DNA of 64,000 bases from Helianthus annuus (Eukaryota; Streptophyta; Magnoliopsida; Asterales; Asteraceae), in contig NC_035436.2 of the NCBI RefSeq assembly GCF_002127325.2, positions 110,941,591-111,005,590 of the forward strand, written 5' to 3'. This document shows, piece after piece, positions 23,835-35,382 of the stretch. Below the pieces are notes generated by a model that worked only from the letters and a program-made list of their open reading frames with translations, had not been told where the DNA came from and searched no databases. Position numbers and translations under genes: made by a program. How positions within the stretch are numbered: position 1 is the stretch's first letter; each line of letters begins with the position of its first letter.

Positions 23835-25022
23835 ATGCCTCCTCGACGCGAACACCAGATAGCAACTGCCGAGCTGGCAGAAATTATTGCGCAACAGATG
23901 GCTGCTCAATTCCCAAATCTCTTTGCTCAATGGAACCAAGCCAACAACAACAACAATGGTACATGCAATTTCAAGAACTTTAACTCGGCTAAACCACTCA
24001 AGTTTAGTGGGTCTGAGGGAGCAACTGGGCTTCTTCAATGGTTTGAGAGCATCGAGAATACTTTTCGCCACGTGCAGTGTCCGGATAATTGCAAGGTCGA
24101 GTTTTCTTCAAGCGTGTTTCAGAAGAGGGCTCTTACATGGTGGAATGGGGTAATGAGAGACCGTGGTGCAGAAGTTGCTCTAGCACAGACGTGGGCTGAA
24201 CTAAGAGCTCTTATGATGAGGGAGTTTTGTCCTAGTCATGAGCAACGAGCGTTGGAGAAAGAGTTTGATGATTTGAAGCAAGATAGTGGCGAGCACAGGG
24301 CCTATACTGATAGGTTTGAGGAGTTGAGTCTACTTTGCCCGACTATGGTCGCCCCACTCGACAAGGCTATCGAAAGGTACATCGACGGCCTGCCTGACTC
24401 GGTACAAGACATTATCACTGGTAGCAACCCTACCACACTCCGTCAGGCAATCGAGTTATCAGCGACATTGACTGAGTCGCAGATTCGGAAGAATAAATTA
24501 CACAGGAAGGATGACAAGGGCAAGAAACAGTCGTCTGACAAGGAAGATAGCAAGAAAGGTCAAAACAAGAATGGAAAGGATTCTGGTTTATCAAAAAGGG
24601 CGAAGAAGCGTAAGGCTTCCCAAAATTTTGCTGTCACTGCCCAAGCTAACCAGGCAGCTCCCAACCATGTCGCACAGCCTCCAGCAAAGAAGCCCTATTC
24701 AGGAAGTGCACCTTTGTGCAATCGATGCAACAGTCACCATCAGCCGCAACATCAGTGCCGTTTCTGTACTAACTGTGGGAAGTCAGGTCATCTTGCCGAT
24801 GTTTGTCGGTTTGCTCAAAATCGCGCAGTTCAAAACCCTGCTCAATAAGTTGCTCAGCCTCCTGCTCAGAAACAGGGTCAAGCTGCACGACCACAATACC
24901 CACCAGGTGCTTGTTATAACTGTGGGGATCTGACCCATTACAGAAACCGGTGCCCAAGACTAGCCAACCAGAACTAGAATGCAAACCAGAATCAGGCTCA
25001 GGCTCGAGGGCGAGTCTTCAAC
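23835..25022 (+). pseudogene. El-4 gag with two internal stops
   Basis: Frame starting MPPRREHQ, highly similar to El-1 gag. It has the capsid region, a lysine-rich linker and zinc knuckles CTNCGKSGHLADVC and, after the first stop, [17 protein letters not shown] at 24846 falls where El-1 has a Gln codon, and TAG at 24975 is in the same frame. The product would be a 337-aa truncated Gag lacking the last zinc knuckle. Confidence 0.9.
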
Positions 25023-28000
25023 ATGAATGCTCAAGAGGCACAAGCAGACAATGAAGTGGTGAACGGTACGTTCTTTATTAATAATCAGCCTGCATCTGTT
25101 CTTTTTGATTCGGGTGCCGACAAGAGTTTTGTGTCATTGTCTTTTGAGCCAATGCTTCGAGTTTCTAGAACGAACCTAGGTAAACCTTTGACAGTAGAGG
25201 TTGCCAGTGGTGAACCCATTGTTCTTAATTCTGTTCTACGCAACTGCCAGTTGAACCTTAACGACCATATTTTTCCTATTGACCTCACGCCTATGCAACT
25301 TGGAAGCTTCGACGTTATAGTGGGTATGGATTGGTTATCTAAGCATCACGCAGAGATAGTTTGTTCTGAGAAGATTGTTCGTGTGCCGCTGTCGACAGGC
25401 GAGATCCTACAGGTTCGTGGTGAGAAGCCTGCCGGCGGTCTCAAACTCATGTCTTGTTTTAAAGCTCGGAAGTATCTGCGAAAGAACTATGTGGCATTTT
25501 TGGCACATGTGGTAGCAGATAAGGGCAAAGGTAAGTCTATTCAAGATATTCCTGTCGTTCGGGATTATTCAGAGGTTTTCCCGGAAGAGTTACCTGGTCT
25601 ACCCCCAGCACACCAAGTCGAGTTCCGTATTGATCTCGTACCTGGTGCAAATCCCATTGCCAGAGCTCCATATCGTCTTGCACCGTCCGAGATGAAAGAG
25701 TTGTCTAAACAGCTGCAGGAACTTTCTGACAAAGGTTTCATCCGTCCTAGCTTTTCACCTTGGGGTGCTCCCGTTCTTTTTGTCAAGAAGAAGGATGGAT
25801 CTTTTAGGATGTGTATCGATTATCATGAGCTTAACAAGCTTACCATCAAGAATCGATATCCCCTACCTCGCATTAATGATCTCTTTGATCAATTGCAAGT
25901 CGCTTCTTACTTTTCAAAGATTGATCTGCGATCTGGATATCATCAACTCCGTGTGCATGAAGAAGATATTCCCAAGACAGCGTTCCGCACTCGTTACGGA
26001 CATTATGAGTTCACAGTCATGCCTTTCGGTTTGACTAATGCTCCTGCTGTTTTCATGGACTTGATGAATAGGGTCTGCAAGCCTTATTTGGATAAGTTCA
26101 TCATCGTTTTCATCGATGACATTTTGATATATTCCAAGACGCGAGCTGATCATGAGCAACACCTTCGTCTTACTTTGGAACTCCTAAAGAAAGAGCAACT
26201 TTTCGCCAAATTCTCCAAGTGTGAATTCTGGCTTAAAGAAGTTCAATTCTTAGGACATATTGTCAACGAACAAGGTATTCATGTAGATCCCTCTAAGGTT
26301 AGTGCGATTAAGGATTGGGATACGCCTACTACTCCTACTGAAGTTCGTTCTTTTCTTTGTCTAGCGGGTTATTACCGCCGCTTCATTGAGAACTTCTCGA
26401 AGATTGCAGTTCCTCTAACTGCTCTAACTCAGAAGAACAAGCCATTTGATTGGGGAGTCAAACAAGAGGAAGCGTTTCTGACTTTGAAACAAAAGCTTTG
26501 TGACGCCCTGTCCTAACATTGCCTGAGGGCAATGATGATTTCGTCGTTTATTGCGACGCCTCTAAATTAGGTCTTGGCTGCATCCTGATGCAAAGAAACA
26601 AAGTCATAGCATATGCATCAAGGCAGTTGAAGATACATGAGAAGAACTACACCACTCATGATCTTGAGTTGGGTGCAGTTGTCTTCGCTCTTAAGATCTA
26701 GAGACACTATTTGTATGGTACAAAATGTGTGGTTTTCACGGACCACAAAAGTCTTCAGCATATCTTCAATCAGAAAGAGCTCAACATGAGGCAACGGCGT
26801 TGGGTTGAACTTCTAAATGACTATGACTGCGAAATTCGCTACCATCCTGGTAAGGCGAATGTCGTAGCCGATGCTTTGAGTCGCAAGGAACGTACTAAGC
26901 TCCATTGTGTTCGTGTCCAATCTGTTATTCAAGCGCAAACTGATATCCAAGCACGTATTTCACAGGCTCAGCAAGCTTGTGTTTCACAAGGTTTAATGGA
27001 TAAGGAATTTCCTTATCACATAACTCCTGCTCTAGAACTGAAGGACAATGGATCATATTACTTCATGGACCGCTTGTGGGTCCCAAGCCAAGATAATCTT
27101 CGTATCTTGCTTATGGATGAAGCCCATAAGTCCCGTTATTCTATACATCCTGGCTCAGATAAGATGTATAAGGATCTTCGTATTCAGTATTGGTGGCCTG
27201 GTATGAAGAAAGACATTGCCTTATATGTATCAAAATGCCTTACTTGTCTTAAGGTTAAGGCTGAACATCAGCGTCCTTCCGGTTTATTAGAGCAACCAGA
27301 GATCCCAGTTTGGAAATGGGAAAACATTACTATGGATCTCATTACTAAACTCCCACGCACAAAGAAAGGTCACGATGCCATCTGGGTAGTTGTTGATCGT
27401 CTTACTAAATCAGCGCATTTCTTGCCAATCCGTGAGGATTTTTCGGCTGACAAACTTGCTCAAATCTACGTGGATGAAATTGTAGCTCGACATGGTGTTC
27501 CTTTGAACATCATTTCTGACAGAGATGCTCGTTTCACTTCTCATTTTTGGAGAACCATGCAATCTGCTATGGGGTCCCAACTTAATCTGAGCACAGCTTA
27601 TCATCCGCAAACGGATGGTCAATCTGAAAGAACAATCCAGACACTGGAGGATATGCTTAGAGCTTGTGTGATCAATTTTGGTGGTAGTTGGGATTCACAT
27701 CTTCCGTTGATTGAATCATCCTACAATAACAGTTATCACTCCAGCATCAACATGGCTCCTTTCGAGGCTCTCTATGGTCGAAAATGTCGTTCAACAGTCT
27801 GCTGGAATGAGATCGGCGAGGCTCAACTTACTGGACCTGCCCTCATTTTAGAGACAACAGATAAGGTTAAGAAAGTTCGTGATAACCTTCAGACAGCTGG
27901 AAGCCGTCAGAAGAGTTACGCGGACCTAAAACGCAAGCCCTTGGATTTTCAAGTCGGTGATCGTGTATTACTTAAGGTCTCACCTTGGAAAGGTGTGATC

Positions 28001-28387
28001 AGATTCGGAAAGAAAGGAAAACTTGCACCTAGATACGTTGGACCATTCAAGATCGTCGAAAGAATCGGTAAGGTAGCCTACAGACTTGAGTTACCTCCTG
28101 AACTTGGAAATGTTCATCCAACTTTTCACGTGTCCAATCTCAAGAGGTGTTTAGCTGATGAGAACCTCCACATATCGCTTGACGAGATTCGTGTTGATAA
28201 AACACTGAAATTTGTTGAGAAACCGGTGGAAATCATGGAACGTGAAGTCAAGTGGCTTAAACGCAAGCGCATTCCTTTGGTCAAGGTTCGCTGGGAATCT
28301 AAACGTGGACCCGAGTTTACTTGGGAACGTGAAGATCAAATGAAGGCGAAATATCCGCATCTGTTTCCACGAGTTTCCTCTAAATAA
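25023..28387 (+). pseudogene. El-4 pol (PR-RT-RNase H-IN-chromodomain), broken
   Basis: Colinear with El-1 pol. It has protease [19 protein letters not shown], RNase [10 protein letters not shown] and [10 protein letters not shown], integrase finger with HPGSDKMY and core [19 protein letters not shown], and a chromodomain ending LFPRVSSK. A frameshift near 26510-26518 separates RT from RNase H. A TAG at 26699-26701 stands where El-1 has a Trp codon. These lesions rule out a full polyprotein. Confidence 0.92.
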
Positions 28388-28421
28388 ATTTCGGGACGAA
28401 ATTTCCACAAGTAAGGGAGAC
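28385..28421 (+). promoter_or_regulatory. El-4 dyad and polypurine tract
   Basis: AAATTTCGGGACGAAATTT is followed by AAGTAAGGGAGAC directly before the 3' LTR. The tract has GTAAGGGAGA where El-1 has GTAGGGGAGA. Confidence 0.85.
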
Positions 28422-31400
28422 TGCAACATTTGTGCTTGTAATCATTATGAACAGTTCTATTATAAATAAAACAATGTTATTTGATCCCAATGTTTGTTTG
28501 GTTGTGTTTTACATTTTTCATGTTTTGACTTTTGTTCAATTTCAAACTCTACATCACTTTCTAGAGAATTATACGCAAACTGGTGCGTAAACGTACTCAG
28601 TTTAATGCGACAAATACTCCGGAACATCAACATATACTCAACATACCTTAAATAACCTTTACATAACTTAGAAATAAGTTTTGAAGGCTTTGGTATGGCA
28701 AAAACAAGTTAATTCGCTTATAGGGACTAAACTTGACAAACTGCGAAAGTATGCCAATTTGAACTGTAACAAACATTCCGGAACTTGTCCATAAGTTAAA
28801 CATACCATAAATATCCTTTACATAGCTTAGAAATAGGCTTTGAGGGGTTTGGTATGCTAAAACAAACTTTTGGATCATTCAGGGGCTAAAAGTGTCAAAA
28901 AGTGCACAAGTTTGCACTTTCGCGCATAACTTACGTTCTGAATACATCCGGACATCCAAAATTTATGTAAGCATCCTAATATTATGCCTTAGTGTTTGGC
29001 ATGAGAAAAATCCATTCGTCGGCGCAATTTGGATCATTTTTCGCGCTTATGCGCATTCCGTCGTAATTAAGCGAACATCGCAACCGTACGGCCAAACGAA
29101 CCAACATCCGGGATATTTTCAAGCATATTTCATGTTCCCTATGTCTTAGCATCATTGCGGAGCTTGAAATTGGGTTTGACGGGTGTTAGAAGGGCCGTTA
29201 CACAACGAAACATGTGCAGGGACCATTTCTGCAAATTCTACAGAAATAAGGGCTAGGCGTCACGCGACGGGTCTAGGCGTCACGCGAGGCCCTTCTGGAC
29301 CAGATTCAATGTTTAAACAGCTTGTAACAGCCCTTCAACTCTCCAAAGGCCAATGCCACTTGTCAAAACCCTATGGTGGGGGCAAAATAAGCCACCACAA
29401 CTTTGCGACAAGTGTACGGATTAGATCGTGGCACGATATTCAAGAAACGATCCTAACGGTCTTGCTTTTCCTATAAATACCCCCCTTTTTTGCTAAAAAC
29501 TCACACAATCTGATCTAAAAGCTCTAAGTTGGAACCTTTGTTTCATACCTGAGCCATTTTAATCTAGATTAGCATTCGGGGACCCTTCGTAAGTGTTCTT
29601 TCGTTCTTTTATTCGCTTTTCGAGTCCGAAAGTCAAAGTTTTGTTTGACTTTCTGTGTGACCAGCCTATGGTCAACACGAGGTTCATTAGAACTTCATAA
29701 CGTGAGCGTGATCACGATGGTTATAGTCGGTAGTGACTATACCTACTGATTACCACGTTATCTAGGCTCAGTGACGAGTCGTAGTTTCGGCCAAAATGCG
29801 CATTCTTGCGTATTTTGTAACCAAACTACTCGTGAGCATCAAAGCCGTTTGTTTTGATGCCAAACCTGTTTTCTAAACTTAGTTAAGCATGTCCTAACAT
29901 GCTTAGCTCGTAACTTTTAGTTTAGTGCATATATAGGGTCGTAAGGTAAGCGATCTAAACCATCGCTTATACTTTCGAACCCGACCCATTTGGTCGATCA
30001 TTAGGATCCGACCAAACACATTAGGTGACCATAGCTATAACCTTCCGAGGTTATACCTTGTGGTCACGATGTTAGGCGTTCCAAACGCGTTCTACGCGAA
30101 CGACGCATTAAGGTAGCATAAGCTACCTAAACGGGTCGTAATGGGTCGCAAGCACTTAGGATAGGTTTCATTTTAGTATGTAGGCTTTGTTAAACCATAT
30201 TTCACGAGTCTCCATACTCGTTTGGTTTACGAACCCGCATGCTATCCGATCCTTCCGATTTTGGTCCGGTATATTAATATAGCTACCTATTAGGTGCCGT
30301 TTGATATCCCGTGATCTCTAGCATTGTGTGATTATTACACAAGGAATTCAAAGCAATCTCAGGTGAGTACATTGAACCCCACATTTACTGTTTTCCAAAC
30401 TGTTTTGGGGTGAAACACATGTGCCTACTTGTTACTTTCATGCTTTCCATGTTTTCACATCATATACCTGCTATGTTCGTTAGTACATTATAGTACATGT
30501 TTTCATTACATTTTATGCTATGTATGCCCATTGTGAGCGTACTTAGTACATTGCTTTACATTACATTTCATGCTATGTATGCCCATTGTGTGCGTACTTA
30601 GTACATTGCTTTACATTACATTTCATGCTATGTATGCCCATTGTGAGCGTACTTAGTACATTGCTTTACATTACATTTCATGCTATGTATGCCCATTGTG
30701 TGCGTACTTAGTACATTGCTTTACATTACATTTCATGCTATGTATGCCCATTGTGTGCGTACTTAGTACATTGTTTCACATTACATTTCATGCTATTTAT
30801 GCCCATTGTGTGCATACTTAGTACAATTGTTTACATCACATGCCTTCATTTTGGTATGACATTTGGTTTGTTTAACATGGAACAATACATTCGTTAACAT
30901 TGATCACGCCATTCGTTAGTAGGTAGTGGTACCATAGGAATTGACAACTCCCGTTCCTGAAATCCTGGGTTTGTTTCGATTGGAAGGAATGACCGAATTC
31001 GATATACGTAACTTAGATAAACCTTTAATTTGTTTAGGGGTTTATCGCCACAGTCTCAAGGCTTGGATGTATGCATATTTCACAATACCGCATAAATGTT
31101 TATATCAGTAGAGCATGCATTGTTCCACAAAACATAACGTTGATTTAAACCATGTTTTACTTCAACACCTTGTTTTGTGCATTTCACATATGGTTTAGTT
31201 GATACATCTCACTTACCATACAAGATATATTTTGGGTACACATCACATGATCTACATTAAACATAAACATTTTGACATTGATATACATACATGGTAGTTT
31301 ACATTGAACATAGACATTTCGACATGGTTTACACAATAACACTTGACAATTGATTTATGCATGAACAATTTACATGGTGGTTGGTTTGGATAAATGGTTG

Positions 31401-32059
31401 GAGTAACGTGGCGTATGTAATATGATACAAACATGGTGGATACGCCGCTGGTACTTCCTATATATAAATGCTTGTATAATATTACATATCGTAGCGTTAT
31501 CTAAGTCATTTCAGTTTAGACACATTACATTCTACACAAATAACATACTCTTCACAAGACATTATTTTTACAAACAACTTATCTTATTCAACTCATTTTA
31601 CTTGGTTACTCGTTTAACCTTACACTTATCTATACATATCATCCGATATTATCGTTTTTCAAATGGTTTACAAAGCAAGACAAATTACAAGGTTCATGAC
31701 TGACTGTTATCAAACATTTCTTTAAACTCAAGTCATGAATCCCATTTTCACAAAACCTATGTATCTCACAGGCATTTTTATGCTGACGTACCTACTTTCA
31801 CATGTGTTTTCAGGAGCTATTCCATAGGATGATGATCACGACACTAGGGCGGACCTGTGCCTTAGAGAATAAAAATGAAGATAGACTAGTTTAATTATGT
31901 TCTGAACTCTTTGTTTTCCTGTTTAAGACAATGTATCACGCTTGTTTAATAAAAAAAATGTAACTTTGATTTCCATGGTTATGAAACAATTAATTCTGTC
32001 CTCAACACTCCCCGGCGTTTCCGCCGCGGTTGCACGTTATACGCGGCCGGGGTGTGACA
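28422..32059 (+). repeat. El-4 3' LTR, 3,638 bp
   Basis: Nearly identical to the 5' copy. The 56-bp length difference is almost wholly explained by one fewer 55-bp unit. It has a TATA box at 29471 and the CpG direct repeat at 29253-29287. Confidence 0.95.
30517..30846 (+). repeat. 55-bp tandem repeat, six units
   Basis: Units start at 30517, 30572, 30627, 30682, 30737 and 30792. This is the same repeat as in the 5' LTR with one interior TGCG-type unit fewer. Confidence 0.95.
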
Positions 32060-32064
32060 TTCGT

Positions 32065-32404
32065 CGTTTCTATTATTACAACAATAATAATCAAAATAAG
32101 ACGATATCCAAAAATAATTCAATCATTAAATGCTAGTGGACCAAACATTGCGCATGCATAATATCCACATATTAATGAGAACAATTTTTAAACCAAAAGT
32201 AATTCAACTGATATTCATTATAGAAATTAATAAAGTTGTTTTTAGTACACACTAACCACCTTTGGCATGTCTACGTCAACACCCAAAACAACTTCAAACA
32301 AAAATACCTACATAATATCCCAAAAATCTGGCACGCAGGCCCCAAACAGAGTGTATCAAAAGTAACAGACATAACAACCAATTAAAACAAACAACAACAA
32401 GCAT
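32065..32404 (-). other. Continuation of El-3 leader, junction unknown
   Basis: This AT-rich stretch continues El-3 upstream of its gag ATG once El-4 is disregarded. No primer binding site or LTR edge is seen, and no coding frame. The point where El-3 ends and the neighbouring coiled-coil frame begins cannot be fixed. Confidence 0.45.
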
Positions 32405-32912
32405 CTAACGCTTCAAACCTAGGAAATCTAACATCTTCCTGACAAGCTCCTCCAGATCCACTATCCTCCAGTGCATCTGGCCCACCGCACTGTTATCTAA
32501 ATCCTTCAACTCATCGTACCAATCCATCTGTCCCTCAAGATCCTTCATCTTACCCCTAGCCGAGTCCAGATCTCCGCGCAGAGTGGCAAACAGTCAATCG
32601 CAGTGGCAACATCGGTCTATCCAAACCCCTTTCTGCTTCTTGGAAGCAGACGCCGTCTCAGCGTGTGACCTCGATGCGATCTCTCCAATAGGCCTAGTCC
32701 TCTTCCTACATCGATAATAAACCAAAAGAGGCGTAGTAGGAGCGCGTGACTTAATAACCGGTAAAGATGAATCAGAAGAAACAGGTGGAGGGATCTTAGC
32801 GATAGGCTCGAGCACAACAGCAAGTGGGACGACTGATGGCTCTAACGAGCGAGTCGTGAAAATAGTGGCGTCCATCACAGGTGCGATACTAAGAGATCCT
32901 CCAATCACAGGG
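32405..32912 (-). pseudogene. Unrecognised coiled-coil protein fragment
   Basis: On the minus strand a coding-like stretch runs from the El-5 edge to a TAG at 32405. The upstream part (32594-32908) is rich in Ser, Pro and Val, followed by a basic segment (RCRKRTRPIG). A frame change near 32590 leads into a charged, heptad-like tail with LRGDLDSARGKMKDLEGQ and VDLEELVRKMLDFLGLKR before the stop. I do not recognise the family. It may be the C-terminus of a retrotransposon accessory or gag-like protein, or a captured host gene. Its N-terminus is cut off by El-5. Confidence 0.5.
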
Positions 32913-33165
32913 TGATGTGTGTAAAATTCAACATATAAATTACATCAAATGAGGCATAAAACTAACCCTTATTTAGTACTAATGTTGGAAAAAGTGTGCT
33001 TTTGTCTTTCTTTTGTATTTTCAGGTTTAAAAGAGCTTAAATGAACAAAAGAAGCAAAAATGCAGCCAATCCAACAATAATACAAGGAAAGGAATAAACG
33101 TGGCATGCCCAACCGCTCGACAGCGTCTTCCCAAGCAAAAACAAGAGAATAGAAGGCTGAACACG

Positions 33166-33441
33166 CCCCGTGCTCAATGAGCACGGGGTGTCTGCAGAAA
33201 AGACAAAGTTGTAGAAGCTTCTATCACCCAACACGGGGGCGTGCCCAGCGGACACGGGGCCGTGGTCAACGCTAAGATTCGTAGAATCCATGCAAATCTT
33301 GATAGTACATATACGCTTTTGCACACGGGGCCGTGCCCAGCGGACATGAGGGAGTGGTCAACAAATGCAGACAAACTACATTTAATCAAGAAAGAGAAGA
33401 GGGATGGACACGGGGCCGTGCCCAATGGACACGGGGCCGTG
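33166..33441 (+). promoter_or_regulatory. CACGGGGCCGTG dyad cluster in El-5 promoter
   Basis: CCCCGTGCTCA-A-TGAGCACGGGG is a perfect inverted repeat at 33166-33188. The dodecamer CACGGGGCCGTG (arms CACGG/CCGTG) recurs exactly at 33253, 33324, 33409 and 33430, with degenerate copies between. The cluster ends 20 bp upstream of the TATA box, a position fitting a binding site array, though it could also act as structure. Confidence 0.75.
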
Positions 33442-33460
33442 TCCGCGCTTCTGTGCAGGC

Positions 33461-33468
33461 TATAAATA
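33461..33468 (+). promoter_or_regulatory. TATA box of El-5 LTR
   Basis: GGCTATAAATAGGGG, a strong consensus TATA box, conserved in the right copies at 59336, 60841 and 63853; the copy at 62347 reads TATAAACA. Confidence 0.85.
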
Positions 33469-34668
33469 GGGGTGCTTGGCTCACTTGCAACTCATCCTTT
33501 GGCAAACCACCTCTCTCACACTTCACCCACCCACCACCACCATCACAACCCACATCCACCACCATCATCCATCATCCATCATACATCATAGAGTGTGTGT
33601 AGTAGTCTCGGGGTCCAAGATTGATAGTAAGAGTTCTTGACAATCAAAGGCCATGTTTGCCTAAGTCTCTTACATCACTTGGTGAAGACAAGCATTTAGT
33701 GTAATACTTTTTATTTTTAATCTTTTCGCACTTTTTATTTGGTTATGTATTAACAACTTTAATAACTAGTTTCTTATGTTGAAGGTGAATCTTCCTTATC
33801 ATTTGTCCGTGGTGTCTTGGCGTTATTTTACTGTCTATATAAAATAAAAGATTTACACCATTCATATCTCCACGGTCTATATGGAGATATGTTGGCTACC
33901 TGGTCGGGGGTTAAGGGAATGGTTTGGTAAGAGTCTTGCCTTGTTCAGTGTATAGATCCTACAAGGACCTAGTCAAGCTTAGTAGGACCTCCTTCAATAC
34001 CCACTGGTATTGGATGGCGGGGGTTTGAATTTCTTGATCCCCTCATATGTAAACTACTATTAAAACATTAACCCGGCTACTTAGGATTGTATCCCTGCTG
34101 ACTCAAACTACTTAGCCGAGGGTAATGTCACCTTCAAAAGAGGGGCCTACCACATTACGCATTAATAACTTAATTAATTATCTTTCAATAATCCAACCCT
34201 TTAGGATTGTATCCTTGCTGACTCAAACTACTGGGTTGAGGGTAACATCACCTTCAAAAGAGGGGCCTACTACTATAACTAAGATAATCTCTTAAAAAAT
34301 GCAAAAGTGCGGAAATAATCAAAGGTTACACTAAAGGCGAGTCGGATCCAAGTGATTCATCTTGTTTATCTGTTTTTACTTTTATTTTTATTTTCAGCAT
34401 TTTAGTTTTTATTTTCATGTTTAAACCTTTTTCTAAAATTTTGATTTGATTAGACATTGAGGATAAACCGGTACTAGAAACTCTTGTATCCTTGGACGAC
34501 CTCGGTATCTTACCAATGCTATACTACGCTCACGATGGGTGCACTTGCCCATATGTGTGTTTAGTGTTAGTAAAATATCGTGTTTTATAAATTTAAAACT
34601 TGACTAACGTGTAAAAATGGCTAAAAATATACTTAAAATTATATACACACCGACACACATCAAGTTTT

Positions 34669-34687
34669 TGGTGCCGTTTCCGGGGAC
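34669..34687 (+). promoter_or_regulatory. El-5 primer binding site (Asp-tRNA-like)
   Basis: TGGTGCCGTTTCCGGGGAC lies six bases after the LTR. It differs at two core positions from the complement of a plant Asp-tRNA 3' end, the primer typical of Athila/Tat elements. Confidence 0.8.
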
Positions 34688-35067
34688 ACAAGGATTTTAA
34701 GAAAGTTAGGAATCAATGGCCTAATTTTTTTTATTTTTCTGTTTTTTAGGACTTTTCTTAAATTTTCAGCTTCTGTAGAGCTCAGCATGGGCCGTGCCTG
34801 GTCGGACACGGGCCGGGCCCAACATTGTTACTAGCAGTTTTAATTTTCCGAGTTATAGAGAGTTGAGCACGGAGCCGTGTCGGTGCAACACGGGGCCGTG
34901 TCGAGCTCCTTAGTAACAGGGATCCAGAAAACAATCACTGTATCTCCGACGACAGGCCGTGTTCATCTGAGCACGGGGCCGTGGTGAAACTTCTGACCAA
35001 CGTTCTTTTTTGTTTTTATTGTAGGACTTGGAACCCAGGCGCCACATCTGAACTTTCTACGCAGTGT
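34688..35067 (+). other. El-5 leader with further dyads
   Basis: The leader carries exact CACGGGGCCGTG at 34889 and 34972 plus variants near 34790-34820. A pyrimidine tract ending TTTATTGTAG|GAC near 35022 looks like a splice acceptor, but no matching donor could be chosen with confidence. Confidence 0.6.
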
Positions 35068-35382
35068 ATGAGCTCCAGTTCTAGTAGAGACATAAAAGAA
35101 CCTTTAGACAAACCCAAACGCATTCTAAGAAAAAGACTTAAAGCTAAAAACGAAGAGAAAGTTTCGGGGGATCCACTTCCAATGGCAGATCAACGTACCC
35201 TCATGGATTACCTACGGCCCACCGTAGGCAATCTTGGTGCCACTATCAATGCACCGAATGTAGAGGCCAACAACTTTGAACTTCGGGAGCATTTGATACA
35301 AATGCTCCAAAACTCTGCAACCTTCCACGGGCTTACGGACGAAGATCCCCATCTACATATTACTAACTTCATGGAAATATGT
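35068..35382 (+). pseudogene. El-5 gag, N-terminal part (split by El-6)
   Basis: Frame from ATG 35068 (MSSSSSRDIKEPLDKPKR) through a basic region into the start of the Athila-type gag core (FHGLTDEDPHLHITNFMEIC). It is cut by El-6 at the TATGT target site. The frame resumes in phase at 55123 if El-6 and one target copy are disregarded. Gag forms the particle; no function is possible here in the split state. Confidence 0.88.
35378..35382 (+). repeat. Target site duplication of El-6 (TATGT)
   Basis: TATGT precedes the left LTR and is repeated exactly at 55118-55122. Confidence 0.95.

Larger units (their letters stand above)
19534..32059 (+). mobile_element. El-4: complete Ty3/gypsy chromovirus, 12.5 kb, coding region dead
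   Basis: It has two closely similar LTRs (3,694 and 3,638 bp), a primer site for initiator Met-tRNA, gag-pol, dyad plus polypurine tract and exact TTCGT target duplications. It is a relative of El-1: the proteins are nearly colinear and the LTRs share most modules. The gag-pol has three stops and a frameshift, while the LTRs are still very alike. Its decay or mutated birth is therefore fairly recent compared with El-3. Confidence 0.95.
32913..34662 (+). repeat. El-5 5' LTR, 1,750 bp
   Basis: It is bounded by TGATGTGTG and CACACATCA. Features in order are a dyad cluster (33166-33441), a TATA box (33461), a CCACCACCA-rich stretch, and two imperfect copies of a segment of about 120 bp starting AGGATTGTATCC (near 34083 and 34203). 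The last 156 bp (34507-34662) are absent from the amplified right copies. Confidence 0.93.

Noticed and set aside
35022..35030. Splice acceptor in the El-5 leader
   Set aside because: A good TTTATTGTAG acceptor exists, but no donor could be chosen without RNA evidence.
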